Below, one piece after another: positions 36,997 through 46,795 of a stretch of DNA of 64,000 nucleotides. The translations under genes were made by a program, and so were the position numbers. The DNA is from Limnobacter olei. Lineage in GTDB: Bacteria; Pseudomonadota; Gammaproteobacteria; Burkholderiales; Burkholderiaceae_B. The notes beneath the pieces are model-generated. The model saw nothing but the letters and a program-made list of their open reading frames with translations. It did no database searches and was not told the DNA's origin. The stretch spans positions 88,470 through 152,469 of the forward strand of contig NZ_JARFJD010000010.1 of the NCBI RefSeq assembly GCF_029087225.1, written 5' to 3'. How positions within the stretch are numbered: position 1 is the first letter of the stretch; every line of letters begins with the position of its first letter.

Positions 36997-38697
36997 ATGT
37001 TGACCAACCGATACACAATTGCCCTGTTGCTGCTCACACTTGCCTGGCCAGTACAGGCCCAGGTGTCTACGCCCGCCCCCTTTATTAATCCCGAGTCTGC
37101 TGCGCCTGCTGCGGAAAAAGAAGCAGAGCCTGTCATCGACAATCAGGCTGAAAGAAAGGTGGCCCCTGAGTTGGGCAAGCCGTTGAACGATGTGTCTCTG
37201 AATGTCAGCGCTTATCGAATTGAAGGTATCGAAGCCAAGCATCTGAACAATATTCAGGAATTGCTGGTGCCGTATGTGGGCGAAAAGCGTTCGTTTGAAG
37301 ACCTCAGCAGTGCAGCACAGGTGGTGACCGCATTCTTGCAGCGTGAATTGGGCTATTACCTGGCGTATGCCTATTTGCCCGCGCAAGACATTAAAAACGG
37401 TGTGGTGACCATTGCCGTGTTGCCCGGTGTGCTGGAGTCAGTCGAAGTGGTTTGGCCTGCAGAGGAACTGCGCGTGAATCGGGATATTGTTGAATCGCAC
37501 TTGAAGCGTTTAAAGCCCGGTACGGTCATTCGTGTGGAAGAGGTAGAGCGGGTGGTGTTCCTGCTCAATGACCTACGTGGCATTCGAATGTCATTTGCCA
37601 TCAAGCCTGGCACACAAGCAGGCAAAGCGATTCTGGTTGCAACACCCAGCAACGACAAGGCACTGACCGGCAGTGTGGGCTTGGATGCAAACGGCTCGCG
37701 GTACGCAGGCACGTACCGTGGCATTGGCACCTTTTCCTGGGAAAGTCCGTTTGGCTTGGGTGACTCGTTTTCGGTCAGTCATCTTCAATCTGAAACAGGT
37801 GGTTTGGACTTCACGCTGCTGGGCTACACGCTACCGGTTGGTGCGGATGGATTGAAGTTGGGTGTGAACGTGTCTGCCGTGAATTATTCACTTGAGGAAA
37901 ACGATTTTCCCTTGGGCTTGAATGGCGATGCAGAATCGCTGGGTGTATTCGCGCTGTATCCCCTGGTGCGTTCACGCAACCTGAATGTGTTTGCACTGAC
38001 TGGGTATGACAAAAAGGAGTTCACTGACAGGCAAAGCCTGTCTGGTTTGGAAACCGTGAAGGAAGTGGATTCATTTCGCCTCGGTCTCAGTGGCGACTCC
38101 CGCGATAGCCTGGTGGGCGGCGGTCTTAACTTCTTCAGCTTCAACGTAGAGGAGAGCAAAACGAATTATCCAGGGGGTGTGCCGTTTGGTCTGGACGATG
38201 AACTAAACACCATGCGTGTGAACTATTCGTTCGGTAGGTTGCAATCTGTTGTGCCCGGCAAGTTGATGCTGTGGAGTTTCTTGCGTGGTCAATATGCGCT
38301 CGACAATCTTGACAGCAGTGAACAGTGTTCACTGGGTGGTGCTACGGCTGTGCGCGCATTTGCACAAGGTGAAACTTCTGGCGACAGCTGCGATTTGTTC
38401 ACGCTGGAGGCGCGCTATTTGCCCTCTGCCAACTGGTTTGGCAGTGCGGCGCGTGAATTGTCTTTCAATGTGTTTTTTGATCAAGGCCGTGTTCGTTTTC
38501 GCGAAGACACCAGCAATCAGCCCGCAGGATTCAACAACCATGCCGAACTGGCTGGTTATGGCCTGGGTTTGGCTTGGGACAGGCAAGACATTTTCACATT
38601 CAACTTGAGTTTGGCCTGGGAGCTGGCGGGGGTTCGGCAGTCTGATCCGAAACGCCAAAGCCCAAGAATTTTTGCATCTTACATCTACTATTTCTAA
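36997..38697 (+). CDS. two-partner secretion outer-membrane transporter (FhaC/ShlB family)
   Basis: A 566-residue TpsB protein from the ATG at 36997. Signal peptide to about residue 22 (AQA/QVS), an N-terminal linker, POTRA domains at about 60-205 (RIEGIEAKHLNNIQELLVPY; GYYLAYAYLPAQDIKNGVVT), and a 16-strand barrel ending in YYF. The conserved L6 loop motif appears as VRAF in GGATAVRAFAQGE, flanked by two cysteines (EQCS, DSCD) that may form a disulfide. It exports the large protein encoded 11 bases downstream. An earlier in-frame start at 36940 lacks a signal-peptide-like N-terminus. Confidence 0.93.
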   Translation: MLTNRYTIALLLLTLAWPVQAQVSTPAPFINPESAAPAAEKEAEPVIDNQAERKVAPELGKPLNDVSLNVSAYRIEGIEAKHLNNIQELLVPYVGEKRSFEDLSSAAQVVTAFLQRELGYYLAYAYLPAQDIKNGVVTIAVLPGVLESVEVVWPAEELRVNRDIVESHLKRLKPGTVIRVEEVERVVFLLNDLRGIRMSFAIKPGTQAGKAILVATPSNDKALTGSVGLDANGSRYAGTYRGIGTFSWESPFGLGDSFSVSHLQSETGGLDFTLLGYTLPVGADGLKLGVNVSAVNYSLEENDFPLGLNGDAESLGVFALYPLVRSRNLNVFALTGYDKKEFTDRQSLSGLETVKEVDSFRLGLSGDSRDSLVGGGLNFFSFNVEESKTNYPGGVPFGLDDELNTMRVNYSFGRLQSVVPGKLMLWSFLRGQYALDNLDSSEQCSLGGATAVRAFAQGETSGDSCDLFTLEARYLPSANWFGSAARELSFNVFFDQGRVRFREDTSNQPAGFNNHAELAGYGLGLAWDRQDIFTFNLSLAWELAGVRQSDPKRQSPRIFASYIYYF

Positions 38698-38708
38698 GAG
38701 AATTTTTT

Positions 38709-41700
38709 ATGACTTCCGCAACTTGCAAGCCGAATTCGTCTTTCCCACTCAAGCCGCTGGCAGCTGCCGTGTTGCTGGTGTTCAGTGCCAATGTGCAGAC
38801 TGCGCCCATTCTTGATGGTGTCTTGGGCAATAACCTTGATCTGGACGTGTCATTGCCCGGCACCACTGTGATCACTCAGACAGTCAATCAACGTGATGTG
38901 ATCAGGTGGCAGGAGTTTTCCATCGGCAGCGGCGAAACCGTTCGATTTGTTCAGCCTAATGCTGATTCTGTCATTTTGAATCGGGTTGTCGGGAGTAATT
39001 CATCTGAAATTTTCGGCAGCTTGGTGGCCAATGGTCGAATTTTCCTGATCAACCCAAGTGGCATCGTGTTTGGTGCGGGTTCTCAGGTGAATGTGGGTAG
39101 TCTTGTAGCGTCTACATTGAATCTCAAGGGCAATGGTAACGGCAATGGCCAAATGCCCGGTCAAACAATTGAGTTTGAAGCGGATGCAAATGCCGGAAGT
39201 ATTCTCAATGCGGGCAGCATCACTGGCAAAGACATTGTATTCCTGGCGCCTTCCATTACAAACTCCGGAAATCTGACAGCAGGATTGCAACCACAACACC
39301 AGGCTGGGTCTGGTGTGTCGGTGAATCTCATTGCAGCCAAGGAGGTCACCGTAAATACCTCGGGCAGTGACTTGGTTGTTCAGGCAGTTGAAGGTCACCA
39401 CAACGCCTTGATTCAACAGCTTGGCCAGGTGCTGGCCGAGGGCGGACGGATTATTTTGTTGGCCAGTGCATCGAACAACGGCAATCCCAGTGTAATCAAC
39501 ACGGCTGGTGTAAACCGGGCTTCACGAATTTCAATTGAAGGTGATTTGATCCAATTAATAGGTAGCCTCAACGTGGGTAACCCACAGGGTACCGTAGACG
39601 TGATTGCGGGTGAAGTTGGCCAGATGCGCAACGGCCAAAGTGCTGCTTTGCTATCTGACGGTGGCTTGAACATCAACTCAAGAGGTGGTTTGAGTTTAAA
39701 CAACGCTGGCAATGACTTCACTGGCTCGGTCGATTTGACAGCGACAGGGTCAGTTGCTGTTCATGATTCCAACAATCTGCAAGTTTCGGTCGATTCAGGC
39801 GGTGAAGCCACACTCAGCGCTCAGAACCTTGCTATCAACAGCCTTGCTTCTGATGGCCTCACAGTCAATGCCAGCGGCAGGATCGAGCAGACTGGCCCGG
39901 TGCAGGTGAATGGAAGCGCCGTATTGAATGCGAATGAAATCAACCTGAGGAACCCGGCAAACCAGTTTGATGGCAACGTATTGATTAACAGCACTGCGGG
40001 TACTACTTTACACACCAATGGTGAGTTGAACATTTCAGGTTCTGCCGCGCAACTGAATTTGACAGCAGCCGAAATTACGCAGAGCGCTGCGCTGTCCGTT
40101 GCTGGTTTATCCACCCTGAATGCCAATCAGGTCAATCTGCTTGAGTCCGACAATGATTTCGCAGGCAATGTCGAACTTGCGGTGACTGGTGCAGCCACTT
40201 TAATTGACATGAATAGTTTGGCTGTGTCGGGGTCTGCGGGTGCAGCCACTTTGTCAGCAGTCAATCAAGTGCAGTTAAACGAACTGACAGTTGAAAGTTT
40301 GAATATTACTGCGGCCAGCATTGCACAGAACGGAACACTGACTGTGCAGCAAGGTACAAGCTTGAATGCAAGCGCGGTTCAGTTGGAGGATATATCCAAT
40401 GATTTCGGCGGCAATGTCGAGCTTGGCAATGTGGGCACCGCCGAGCTTGCTGACGAGAGCGAGTTGTCTTTGTCAGGGCAGGTCAACAACCTGACTGCAA
40501 CCGCCCGCAATACCACGCAGTCGGCGCAGGCAGTGCCGTTGACAGTTAACAATACGGCAACTTTCAATGGCGAGAATGTTGAATTAATTCAGCTTGGCAA
40601 CATATTTCGCGGCCAGGTCGTTCTCAATCTGGATGGTCAGGTTCAATTGGGCAGCGCCGAGGGTGTTGCAGTCTCAGGTCGGGCTGCAAGCGCAGTTTTC
40701 AACGTGGATTCGATTCGTCAAGGTACCACTGAAGCCGATGCGCTGAATGTGCTTGGGCAAACGCGTATCAACAACAGCAATTCTGTTCAGCTAAACAACG
40801 CGGCAAACCGTTTCGGTTCAAGTGTGGTTCTGCACAATGCAGGCGCAGTAAATTTGAATGGCAACGATACTCTGACTGTTCAGGGTTCTGCCGATGATGT
40901 CACTTTGACCACCGGTTCCAATGGGCAGATTGTTGTAAACGGCTTGAATGCAAACAGCCTGAGTGCAACAGCAATACGAATTGATCAAACCGATTTTTTG
41001 AATGTGACAGGCACCAGCGCACTGAGTGCACAACATATTGATTCGACTGAGTCAGGCAATAATCAATTCGGCTCTACTGTCACACTTGCTTCCAGTGAAA
41101 GCGCAGCAATAAAAGCCAACGGTACATTGACTGTGGCAGGCAATGTTGTCAGCGGGAGTGTTGAAGCCGATTCCTTGGTGTTTAACGGTTTGACCGCAAG
41201 CAATGGCCTTGCAATGCGCGCAGGCAGCATCACGCAAAGCATGGATGTTGATCGTGCCCTGCAGGTGCAAGGCGAAACCCGGATCAACAACTCGGGTGCC
41301 GTTGCGTTGAACAATGCAATGAACGATTTCAATGGCGATGTGGTTTTGAATACCCAAGGTTCTGTGCGTTTGCGTGACAACAATACTTTGACGATCGAGG
41401 GGCAGGCCGGTTCGCTTGACCTGACAGCGCTATCCATCGCACAAAGTGACTCACTGGTTGTGGAAACCAGCACTGCCTTGAATGCCGCTGCAGTCAGCCT
41501 AAATAACCCTGCGAATGATTTTCAGGGGCAGGTTAATTTGCTTGACAATCCACGTGTCAGTTTGCGCGACGAAAACACACTGCACGTGGCAGGCAATGCA
41601 CAGGAACTTGAGTTGAATGCAAACACTGTTGAAATCGATAATGCGCTGACAGTGAATGAAAGCTTGACCTTGACTTCAAATGTTGTGACACAGGCTGCCT

Positions 41701-44700
41701 CTGGTTCAGCTGCCCTCACCGTTGGCGGTGATACGAGCATTACGCACCGCAACAGCAGTAGCAATACATTGGTGCGGTTGAACAACGCCAACAACGATTT
41801 TGTTGGCCTGGTTACTTTAAACAATCAAGTCAATGTTGAACTGGCTGACCGAAATATGCTGACCGTCCAAGGTGATGTGGGTACCTTGAATGTGAGGGCT
41901 TCACAGCTGGCTCAGGCCGGTTCACTGACTGTTCGAAACAATGCGACCATTGAAGCCGCCGCAGTTGATGTGAATCATCAAGCCAATGATTTTCAGGGAC
42001 GCTTGAGTCTGAATGTTGCAGGCGATGCTCAAGTGGCTGATACCAATAGCCTGCGTGTAGCGGGTAATGTCAACACAGCAACCATGAATGCAAGTACCTT
42101 GATCCTGGATGGTTTGGCTGCACAGGGCAACGTAACTTTCAATGCCGCATCCACCGGGCAAAGTGATGTACTTTCGGTGGCAGGCACCAGCACTTTCAAC
42201 GGAGACTCGATTGCGCTGGACAACCAAGCGAACAGCTTCAGTGATGTGGTGCATTTGAATTTGACTGGTGCGGCATCCATCACCGCCAGCGGTGGGCTGG
42301 ACGTATCAGGCACTGCCACTTCAGTGAATGCAAAGGCGAATTCGCTTTCTGTGTCCAGCCTTGCTTCAGAAAACATCGTGTTGCAGGCAGATCAACTCGA
42401 ATTGAACAACTTCAGCACCACGGGTAATTTGACCTTGAATGGTGGCAATGTAATTCAGCAAGGTGCCTTGCAGGTGGGGGGTACAACCACCCTGGGGGCC
42501 AGCAATGTGACTTTGCAGGATGAGGCCAACAATTTTGTTGGCAATGTGGTGCTGAATTCTGCTGGCAGTGTGAACCTGCGCGACCAGCAAGTAATTGCAC
42601 TGCAAGGTTCAGCAGGCAGCCTCAATGTGCAGGCAGGCACAGAAATTAGTCAGTCGGGCGCATTGAATGTGAATGGCAACAGCAACCTGGCTGCACCTAC
42701 AATCAACCTGATTAATACAGCGAACAGTTTTGGCGGCGGCGTTACTGTTAATGCCACACAGCAGGCAACAGTGAATGTCAGTGGAGACCTTTTGCTGGGG
42801 GGCAATGCAGCAGCATTGACCGTGACCGCACAGAATGAACTGGACTTGAGTAATTCAGTGTTGGGTAGCTTGAATGCGACCGCACAACACATTACACAGA
42901 CCGGTGAGTTGTTGGTGACTGGTGCTACTGAATTGACTGCACAGGCAGTCGATTTAAGGAACGAACACAACAACTTCAGCGGCCCGGTAACACTTGATGT
43001 GGCGGTGCAGGCGGATATCGCAGACAACAATGATTTGCTTCTGCAAGGCCAATCGCAAATTTTGAATACATCAGTTGTTGGCAGATTGACCGCAGGAGAA
43101 CTTAACATTGCCAGTGGAACCTTGATTGCAGGTGAGATCAATGTGAACCAACTTGAAGTTGCGAACAGTGCAGAACTTCAGGCTGGCAAGGTTACCCAAA
43201 CGCAGGCCAGCCAAACTGGAGGAAGCTTGACACTTCGCGCAAACGAGGTTGATCTTGCTCAGGCTGGCAACGACTTCAGTGGCCAAATTATTCTGCAGAA
43301 TGTCGGCACTGCAACCATCAGCGACACCAATGATCTCGCCTTGAGTGGGCGTGTGAACGAATTGATTGTGAATGCCCAACGAATCACCCAGCAGCAAAGC
43401 CAGTCAGGTGCCTTGAATGTTCAGGGCAGGGCTGACTTGCGTGCAGCAAATATTGATCTTCAGAATGCCGCTAACAACTTTGGCGGTGTTGTGGATTTGC
43501 AGGTCAGCGACACGGCACAATTGCGCGATGTCAATAATCTGGTTTTGCAGGGTGAGGTGGGTACCTTGAATGTGAAGGCTACACAGCTGGCACAGGCCGG
43601 TTCACTGACTGTTCGAAACAATGCGACCATTGAAGCAGCTGCAGTTGATTTGAATCATCAAGCCAATGACTTCCAAGGCAATGTAGCATTCAATGTTTCA
43701 GGCACAACGGTTGTTGCTGATGCGAATGTGCTGAATGTGTCGGGTCAATTGAATGGTGCAGCGGAGCTGCGTGCCCAGTCGATTGAACAAGCCGGTACGC
43801 TGACTACAAATTCCAGTGTTTTGCTGCAAGCTGATCATGTTGATCTGGGTAACCAGGGCAACAGCTTCAACAGTCTGGTTCGTGTGGAAGATGCAAACGA
43901 GGCAACTTTGAGCAGTGCAGGTACCTTGCGGGTACAGGGTGCAAATTTGGGTACTTTGAATCTGCAAGCACAAGAGGCCAGTTTGGGGGAGCTTGGTGAG
44001 TTGCAGCAGCTGGATGTAGCGGCTGTTGAAGTTCGCCAAACAGCAGCTTTGAATGTGAAGGGTGATACAAACCTGCGCAGTGGCCGGGTAAATTTGAACA
44101 ATCCAGACAACGATTTTGTCGGAAAAATTACGGTTCAAAATCCGGATTCCGCCAACTCAAGCGTGTCGATTTCAGACAAAAATGATTTGTCGATGCAAGG
44201 TGAAAACCTCGCCCTGGCCGCACGCGTGTTAGGCAACTTTGAATTGCAAGCCAACAATGTGGAGCTTGGTAGCACGCAAGTGGATGGTGCAAGTCAGATC
44301 GAATTGACTGGTGCAATAACCCAAAGCAGGTCGGTCATGTTGAATGATGCAAGCTTGACAGCAGCCCAAATCAGTTTGACCAATTCCGGCAACCGGTTTA
44401 ATGGCAACACGCAAGTACAGTCAAGTGGTTCGGTTGCACTGGGAACCAGCGGCAACTTGAATATCGACACCACTTCCTCTAGTGGTACTTTGGCCCTGAA
44501 TGTAGGGGGTAATGCGGAAGTCAGCGGCATGCAGGTGCAGTTTGCGGATTCGCAATTCGATGGTGAACTGGCTGTTTCTGCCAATCAGATTTCCCAGGTT
44601 GGGCGGTTGCAGGTTGGGGGCGATGCCAGGTTTGAATCAATCGGTGGCGAAATTGATTTGCAGCATGCAGACAACCGCTTTCGGGGCACGGTCAGTGCCA

Positions 44701-45851
44701 GTGCGGAGCAAACCCGTTTGTCGACCTTGGGCGACATGCAGTTGTTGAACCTGAACAGTCGGGGCGGGCAGTTGACTGCCGACGGCCGCATGCTTCTGCT
44801 GGGCACCATTGAGCAAACGGGTGGTGCTTTGACCTTTACCGCGAAAGGCGTGTCGCGACCATTGTCTTCTGCCGACATTGCTCTGGTCTTGCCACCTTCG
44901 CTGGATGTATTCTCCAGCAAAGAAGCGGTGAATCCATTCACAGGACTCGGTCGCATTACGGTGGCCAGCCCGATGATTCATCAACGTTCAGGGCAATTGC
45001 TCACCACTGCTGGTGCCACAACCCAGTTCAATTCACCTGAAAACGGTTCAATTGTCCTGACGCAGAATAACCAGATCAATGGTCAGGTCGGCGTACTGGC
45101 CGGGCAAAGCCACAATCAATCTTTCTCTTATGTGGCAGATCGTGGCGCGAGTCTGTTTGCAGTTAACAACGACGTGCGGTTGAATATTGGAGGGCAGGGT
45201 ACCGAGGCAGACTTGATTGCTGTTCGAGCGCGTGGCCTGGCCACACAGGGCAGTGATGCGGTGATCCGTGCTCGGATGCCTTACAACGACCTTGCTGTGG
45301 GTACAGCGCGCTCTTACGCAGGCCTGACACTTTCGATACCCTTGGGGGGAGTGAATGGGCAACCGGGTGGTTTGGCCACATTTGGCGAATCGTCCGGTTC
45401 AGGTCAGTCAGCTGGTACGGGTGCCATCCGGGTTGAAGTTGGTGACATCAATCGACCGGGCTTGGGTGGTTTCCTCACAGTACTACCCTTTGAGGGCAGT
45501 AATTTGTTGCCTGGGCAAGTGGTTTATCTGGCGGGCCCGGAGCGCAAGGGCACTCAAGCGTTTTTCTATGATGGGGCACGCAGTCTGGATCGCATTCCCG
45601 TGGTTTACAACGGCACCTTGCTGTTGTCACCACAAGAGGCAGCCGCCTTGACGACTGCACAAGGCGCTGTGGTATTGGCTCGCCAGGAGCAAACCCGTTC
45701 CGTGGTTCGCACTGAAAACGTGGCTGGCAAAATTATCAATGGTGTGGTGGCGGAAGTGGGCCCGGGCAGGCCTGCAACCGAGGGCGAGGGTGGTGCAACA
45801 AAGCCGGCCACTTGTGATGCAGAAGACTCAGGCCTAAGCTGCGCACCCTGA
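38709..45851 (+). CDS. large exoprotein of the filamentous haemagglutinin type (TpsA)
   Basis: A 2380-residue secreted protein. Signal peptide at about residues 15-32; then the TPS domain (PGTTVITQTVNQRDVIRWQE, NGRIFLINPSGIVFG), which guides secretion through the TpsB encoded upstream. From about residue 320 to 2050 the chain is built from some 25-30 degenerate units of about 60-70 residues with the recurring theme NNDFxGxVxLN...LxVxG...LxVxGxTxLNAxxVxL, which should form one long beta-helix. By my reading the mature protein has only two cysteines, both in the last 12 residues (CDAEDSGLSC), as in surface-anchored HMW1-type adhesins. Probably an adhesin or biofilm matrix protein; no toxin domain is visible at the C-terminus. 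Confidence 0.93.
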   Translation: MTSATCKPNSSFPLKPLAAAVLLVFSANVQTAPILDGVLGNNLDLDVSLPGTTVITQTVNQRDVIRWQEFSIGSGETVRFVQPNADSVILNRVVGSNSSEIFGSLVANGRIFLINPSGIVFGAGSQVNVGSLVASTLNLKGNGNGNGQMPGQTIEFEADANAGSILNAGSITGKDIVFLAPSITNSGNLTAGLQPQHQAGSGVSVNLIAAKEVTVNTSGSDLVVQAVEGHHNALIQQLGQVLAEGGRIILLASASNNGNPSVINTAGVNRASRISIEGDLIQLIGSLNVGNPQGTVDVIAGEVGQMRNGQSAALLSDGGLNINSRGGLSLNNAGNDFTGSVDLTATGSVAVHDSNNLQVSVDSGGEATLSAQNLAINSLASDGLTVNASGRIEQTGPVQVNGSAVLNANEINLRNPANQFDGNVLINSTAGTTLHTNGELNISGSAAQLNLTAAEITQSAALSVAGLSTLNANQVNLLESDNDFAGNVELAVTGAATLIDMNSLAVSGSAGAATLSAVNQVQLNELTVESLNITAASIAQNGTLTVQQGTSLNASAVQLEDISNDFGGNVELGNVGTAELADESELSLSGQVNNLTATARNTTQSAQAVPLTVNNTATFNGENVELIQLGNIFRGQVVLNLDGQVQLGSAEGVAVSGRAASAVFNVDSIRQGTTEADALNVLGQTRINNSNSVQLNNAANRFGSSVVLHNAGAVNLNGNDTLTVQGSADDVTLTTGSNGQIVVNGLNANSLSATAIRIDQTDFLNVTGTSALSAQHIDSTESGNNQFGSTVTLASSESAAIKANGTLTVAGNVVSGSVEADSLVFNGLTASNGLAMRAGSITQSMDVDRALQVQGETRINNSGAVALNNAMNDFNGDVVLNTQGSVRLRDNNTLTIEGQAGSLDLTALSIAQSDSLVVETSTALNAAAVSLNNPANDFQGQVNLLDNPRVSLRDENTLHVAGNAQELELNANTVEIDNALTVNESLTLTSNVVTQAASGSAALTVGGDTSITHRNSSSNTLVRLNNANNDFVGLVTLNNQVNVELADRNMLTVQGDVGTLNVRASQLAQAGSLTVRNNATIEAAAVDVNHQANDFQGRLSLNVAGDAQVADTNSLRVAGNVNTATMNASTLILDGLAAQGNVTFNAASTGQSDVLSVAGTSTFNGDSIALDNQANSFSDVVHLNLTGAASITASGGLDVSGTATSVNAKANSLSVSSLASENIVLQADQLELNNFSTTGNLTLNGGNVIQQGALQVGGTTTLGASNVTLQDEANNFVGNVVLNSAGSVNLRDQQVIALQGSAGSLNVQAGTEISQSGALNVNGNSNLAAPTINLINTANSFGGGVTVNATQQATVNVSGDLLLGGNAAALTVTAQNELDLSNSVLGSLNATAQHITQTGELLVTGATELTAQAVDLRNEHNNFSGPVTLDVAVQADIADNNDLLLQGQSQILNTSVVGRLTAGELNIASGTLIAGEINVNQLEVANSAELQAGKVTQTQASQTGGSLTLRANEVDLAQAGNDFSGQIILQNVGTATISDTNDLALSGRVNELIVNAQRITQQQSQSGALNVQGRADLRAANIDLQNAANNFGGVVDLQVSDTAQLRDVNNLVLQGEVGTLNVKATQLAQAGSLTVRNNATIEAAAVDLNHQANDFQGNVAFNVSGTTVVADANVLNVSGQLNGAAELRAQSIEQAGTLTTNSSVLLQADHVDLGNQGNSFNSLVRVEDANEATLSSAGTLRVQGANLGTLNLQAQEASLGELGELQQLDVAAVEVRQTAALNVKGDTNLRSGRVNLNNPDNDFVGKITVQNPDSANSSVSISDKNDLSMQGENLALAARVLGNFELQANNVELGSTQVDGASQIELTGAITQSRSVMLNDASLTAAQISLTNSGNRFNGNTQVQSSGSVALGTSGNLNIDTTSSSGTLALNVGGNAEVSGMQVQFADSQFDGELAVSANQISQVGRLQVGGDARFESIGGEIDLQHADNRFRGTVSASAEQTRLSTLGDMQLLNLNSRGGQLTADGRMLLLGTIEQTGGALTFTAKGVSRPLSSADIALVLPPSLDVFSSKEAVNPFTGLGRITVASPMIHQRSGQLLTTAGATTQFNSPENGSIVLTQNNQINGQVGVLAGQSHNQSFSYVADRGASLFAVNNDVRLNIGGQGTEADLIAVRARGLATQGSDAVIRARMPYNDLAVGTARSYAGLTLSIPLGGVNGQPGGLATFGESSGSGQSAGTGAIRVEVGDINRPGLGGFLTVLPFEGSNLLPGQVVYLAGPERKGTQAFFYDGARSLDRIPVVYNGTLLLSPQEAAALTTAQGAVVLARQEQTRSVVRTENVAGKIINGVVAEVGPGRPATEGEGGATKPATCDAEDSGLSCAP
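41877..41998 (+). repeat. near-identical DNA repeat inside the exoprotein gene, copy 1
   Basis: This 122-base stretch recurs exactly 1680 bases (560 codons) later with about nine mismatches, including a run of 44 identical bases starting at 41913. Other units of the protein repeat are far more diverged, so this pair arose recently by duplication or gene conversion. Confidence 0.9.
43557..43678 (+). repeat. near-identical DNA repeat inside the exoprotein gene, copy 2
   Basis: Partner of 41877-41998, in the same reading frame and orientation. It encodes the same segment LAQAGSLTVRNNATIEAAAV. Confidence 0.9.
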
Positions 45852-45866
45852 TAATTTTGCATTAGG

Positions 45867-45895
45867 GACTTCCTGTGTAGCCACCACAGGGAGTC
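45867..45895 (+). terminator. hairpin after the exoprotein gene
   Basis: GACTTCCTGTG pairs with CACAGGGAGTC over eleven positions with one G-U pair. No T run follows, so termination would need Rho or the hairpin may protect the long mRNA end. Confidence 0.5.
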
Positions 45896-45944
45896 TGCCG
45901 CATACTTCGCTTTGACATTTTTAATTCAAAACCGGAGTAAGTTC

Positions 45945-46352
45945 ATGAAAACCAAAGCCGTCTTGTCTGTAGATGACGTACAAGCCATTTTGACTGCCGC
46001 CCGTGCGGAAGCCGAAGCCAACAACTGGGGCGTAACCATTGCTGTGGCCGATGACGGTGGTCATTTGTTGGGCATGCTGCGTTTGGACGGCGCACCCCCC
46101 ATGAGCGCACACATTGGTCCTTCCAAGGCCAAGTCTGCTGCCATGGCCCGCAAAGACACCAAAATTCTTGAAGACGTGATCAACAATGGCCGCACTGCAT
46201 TTGTAACCGCACCGTATGTAGATGGCCTGCTGGAAGGCGGCGTAACCATTGTGGTCGATGGCCAGGTGGTGGGTGCTGTGGGTGTTTCTGGCGTGAAATC
46301 GGATCAAGATGCACAAGTGGCGCGTGCCGGTATTGCAGCACTGAAGCTGTAA
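45945..46352 (+). CDS. GlcG/HbpS-family protein
   Basis: A 135-residue protein starting at ATG 45945, preceded by CCGGAG. It matches the GlcG/HbpS fold family: WGVTIAVADDGGHLLGMLRL, GPSKAKSAAMARKDTK, and GGVTIVVDGQVVGAVGVSG are the conserved blocks. Members bind haem or cobalamin in some species, while in others GlcG sits in glycolate operons; no glycolate genes are near here, so the function remains open. It has its own terminator. Confidence 0.85.
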   Translation: MKTKAVLSVDDVQAILTAARAEAEANNWGVTIAVADDGGHLLGMLRLDGAPPMSAHIGPSKAKSAAMARKDTKILEDVINNGRTAFVTAPYVDGLLEGGVTIVVDGQVVGAVGVSGVKSDQDAQVARAGIAALKL

Positions 46353-46374
46353 TAGGTGCCATTCAAGTCGTTCG

Positions 46375-46407
46375 GAAAACCCTGGGCATTGGTCTCGGGG
46401 TTTTTTT
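46375..46407 (+). terminator. terminator after the GlcG-like gene
   Basis: AAAACCC and GGGTTTT pair around a loop of about 16 bases, followed by a seven-T run. Confidence 0.7.
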
Positions 46408-46459
46408 ATGCCGGTGCGCTCGTCTAAAATGGGCAGGTACTTACCGACACTGGAGCGCT

Positions 46460-46795
46460 ATGAGCTATCAACCTAATCCGGAAGAGTCCAACCGCACCAT
46501 CGTTTTGGTGGCCTATGTGTTGGGTGCTGTGGGTATATTCACGGCGTTTATTCCAATCCTGATTGCGCTCATCATTTGTTATGTAAAGCGTGGCGAATCA
46601 ACTGGCACCATTTATTACAGTCATTACGACTGGCTTATTTCAACCTTCTGGATTGGCATGTTCTGGTTTGTGGTGGCCATGATCACGATGGTGTTTGGCG
46701 TGGGCTTTATTGTTTACGGCATTTTAAGTGTGTGGCTACTTTACCGCTTCGTGAAGGGTTTGCTCCGGTTTAGTGAAAGGAAGGCGGTTGTTTAA
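46460..46795 (+). CDS. DUF4870-type membrane protein
   Basis: A 111-residue inner-membrane protein with three hydrophobic stretches (about 13-40, 54-72, 75-97). The order AYVLGAVGIFTAFIPILIAL, HYDWLISTFWIGMFWF and GFIVYGILSVWLLYRFVKGL resembles the DUF4870/TMEM family of unknown function that is widespread in bacteria. It overlaps the next lipoprotein gene by 23 bases. Confidence 0.72.
   Translation: MSYQPNPEESNRTIVLVAYVLGAVGIFTAFIPILIALIICYVKRGESTGTIYYSHYDWLISTFWIGMFWFVVAMITMVFGVGFIVYGILSVWLLYRFVKGLLRFSERKAVV

Noticed and set aside
39413-44956. Many long minus-strand open frames opposite the exoprotein gene
   Set aside because: They are by-products of the repetitive composition of the plus-strand gene; none has a ribosome site or family pattern.
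45800-45851. Possible CdiA-type toxin at the exoprotein C-terminus
   Set aside because: There is no VENN/ELYN boundary motif, no variable toxin domain and no small immunity gene after it; the next gene is a GlcG-like protein behind a hairpin.
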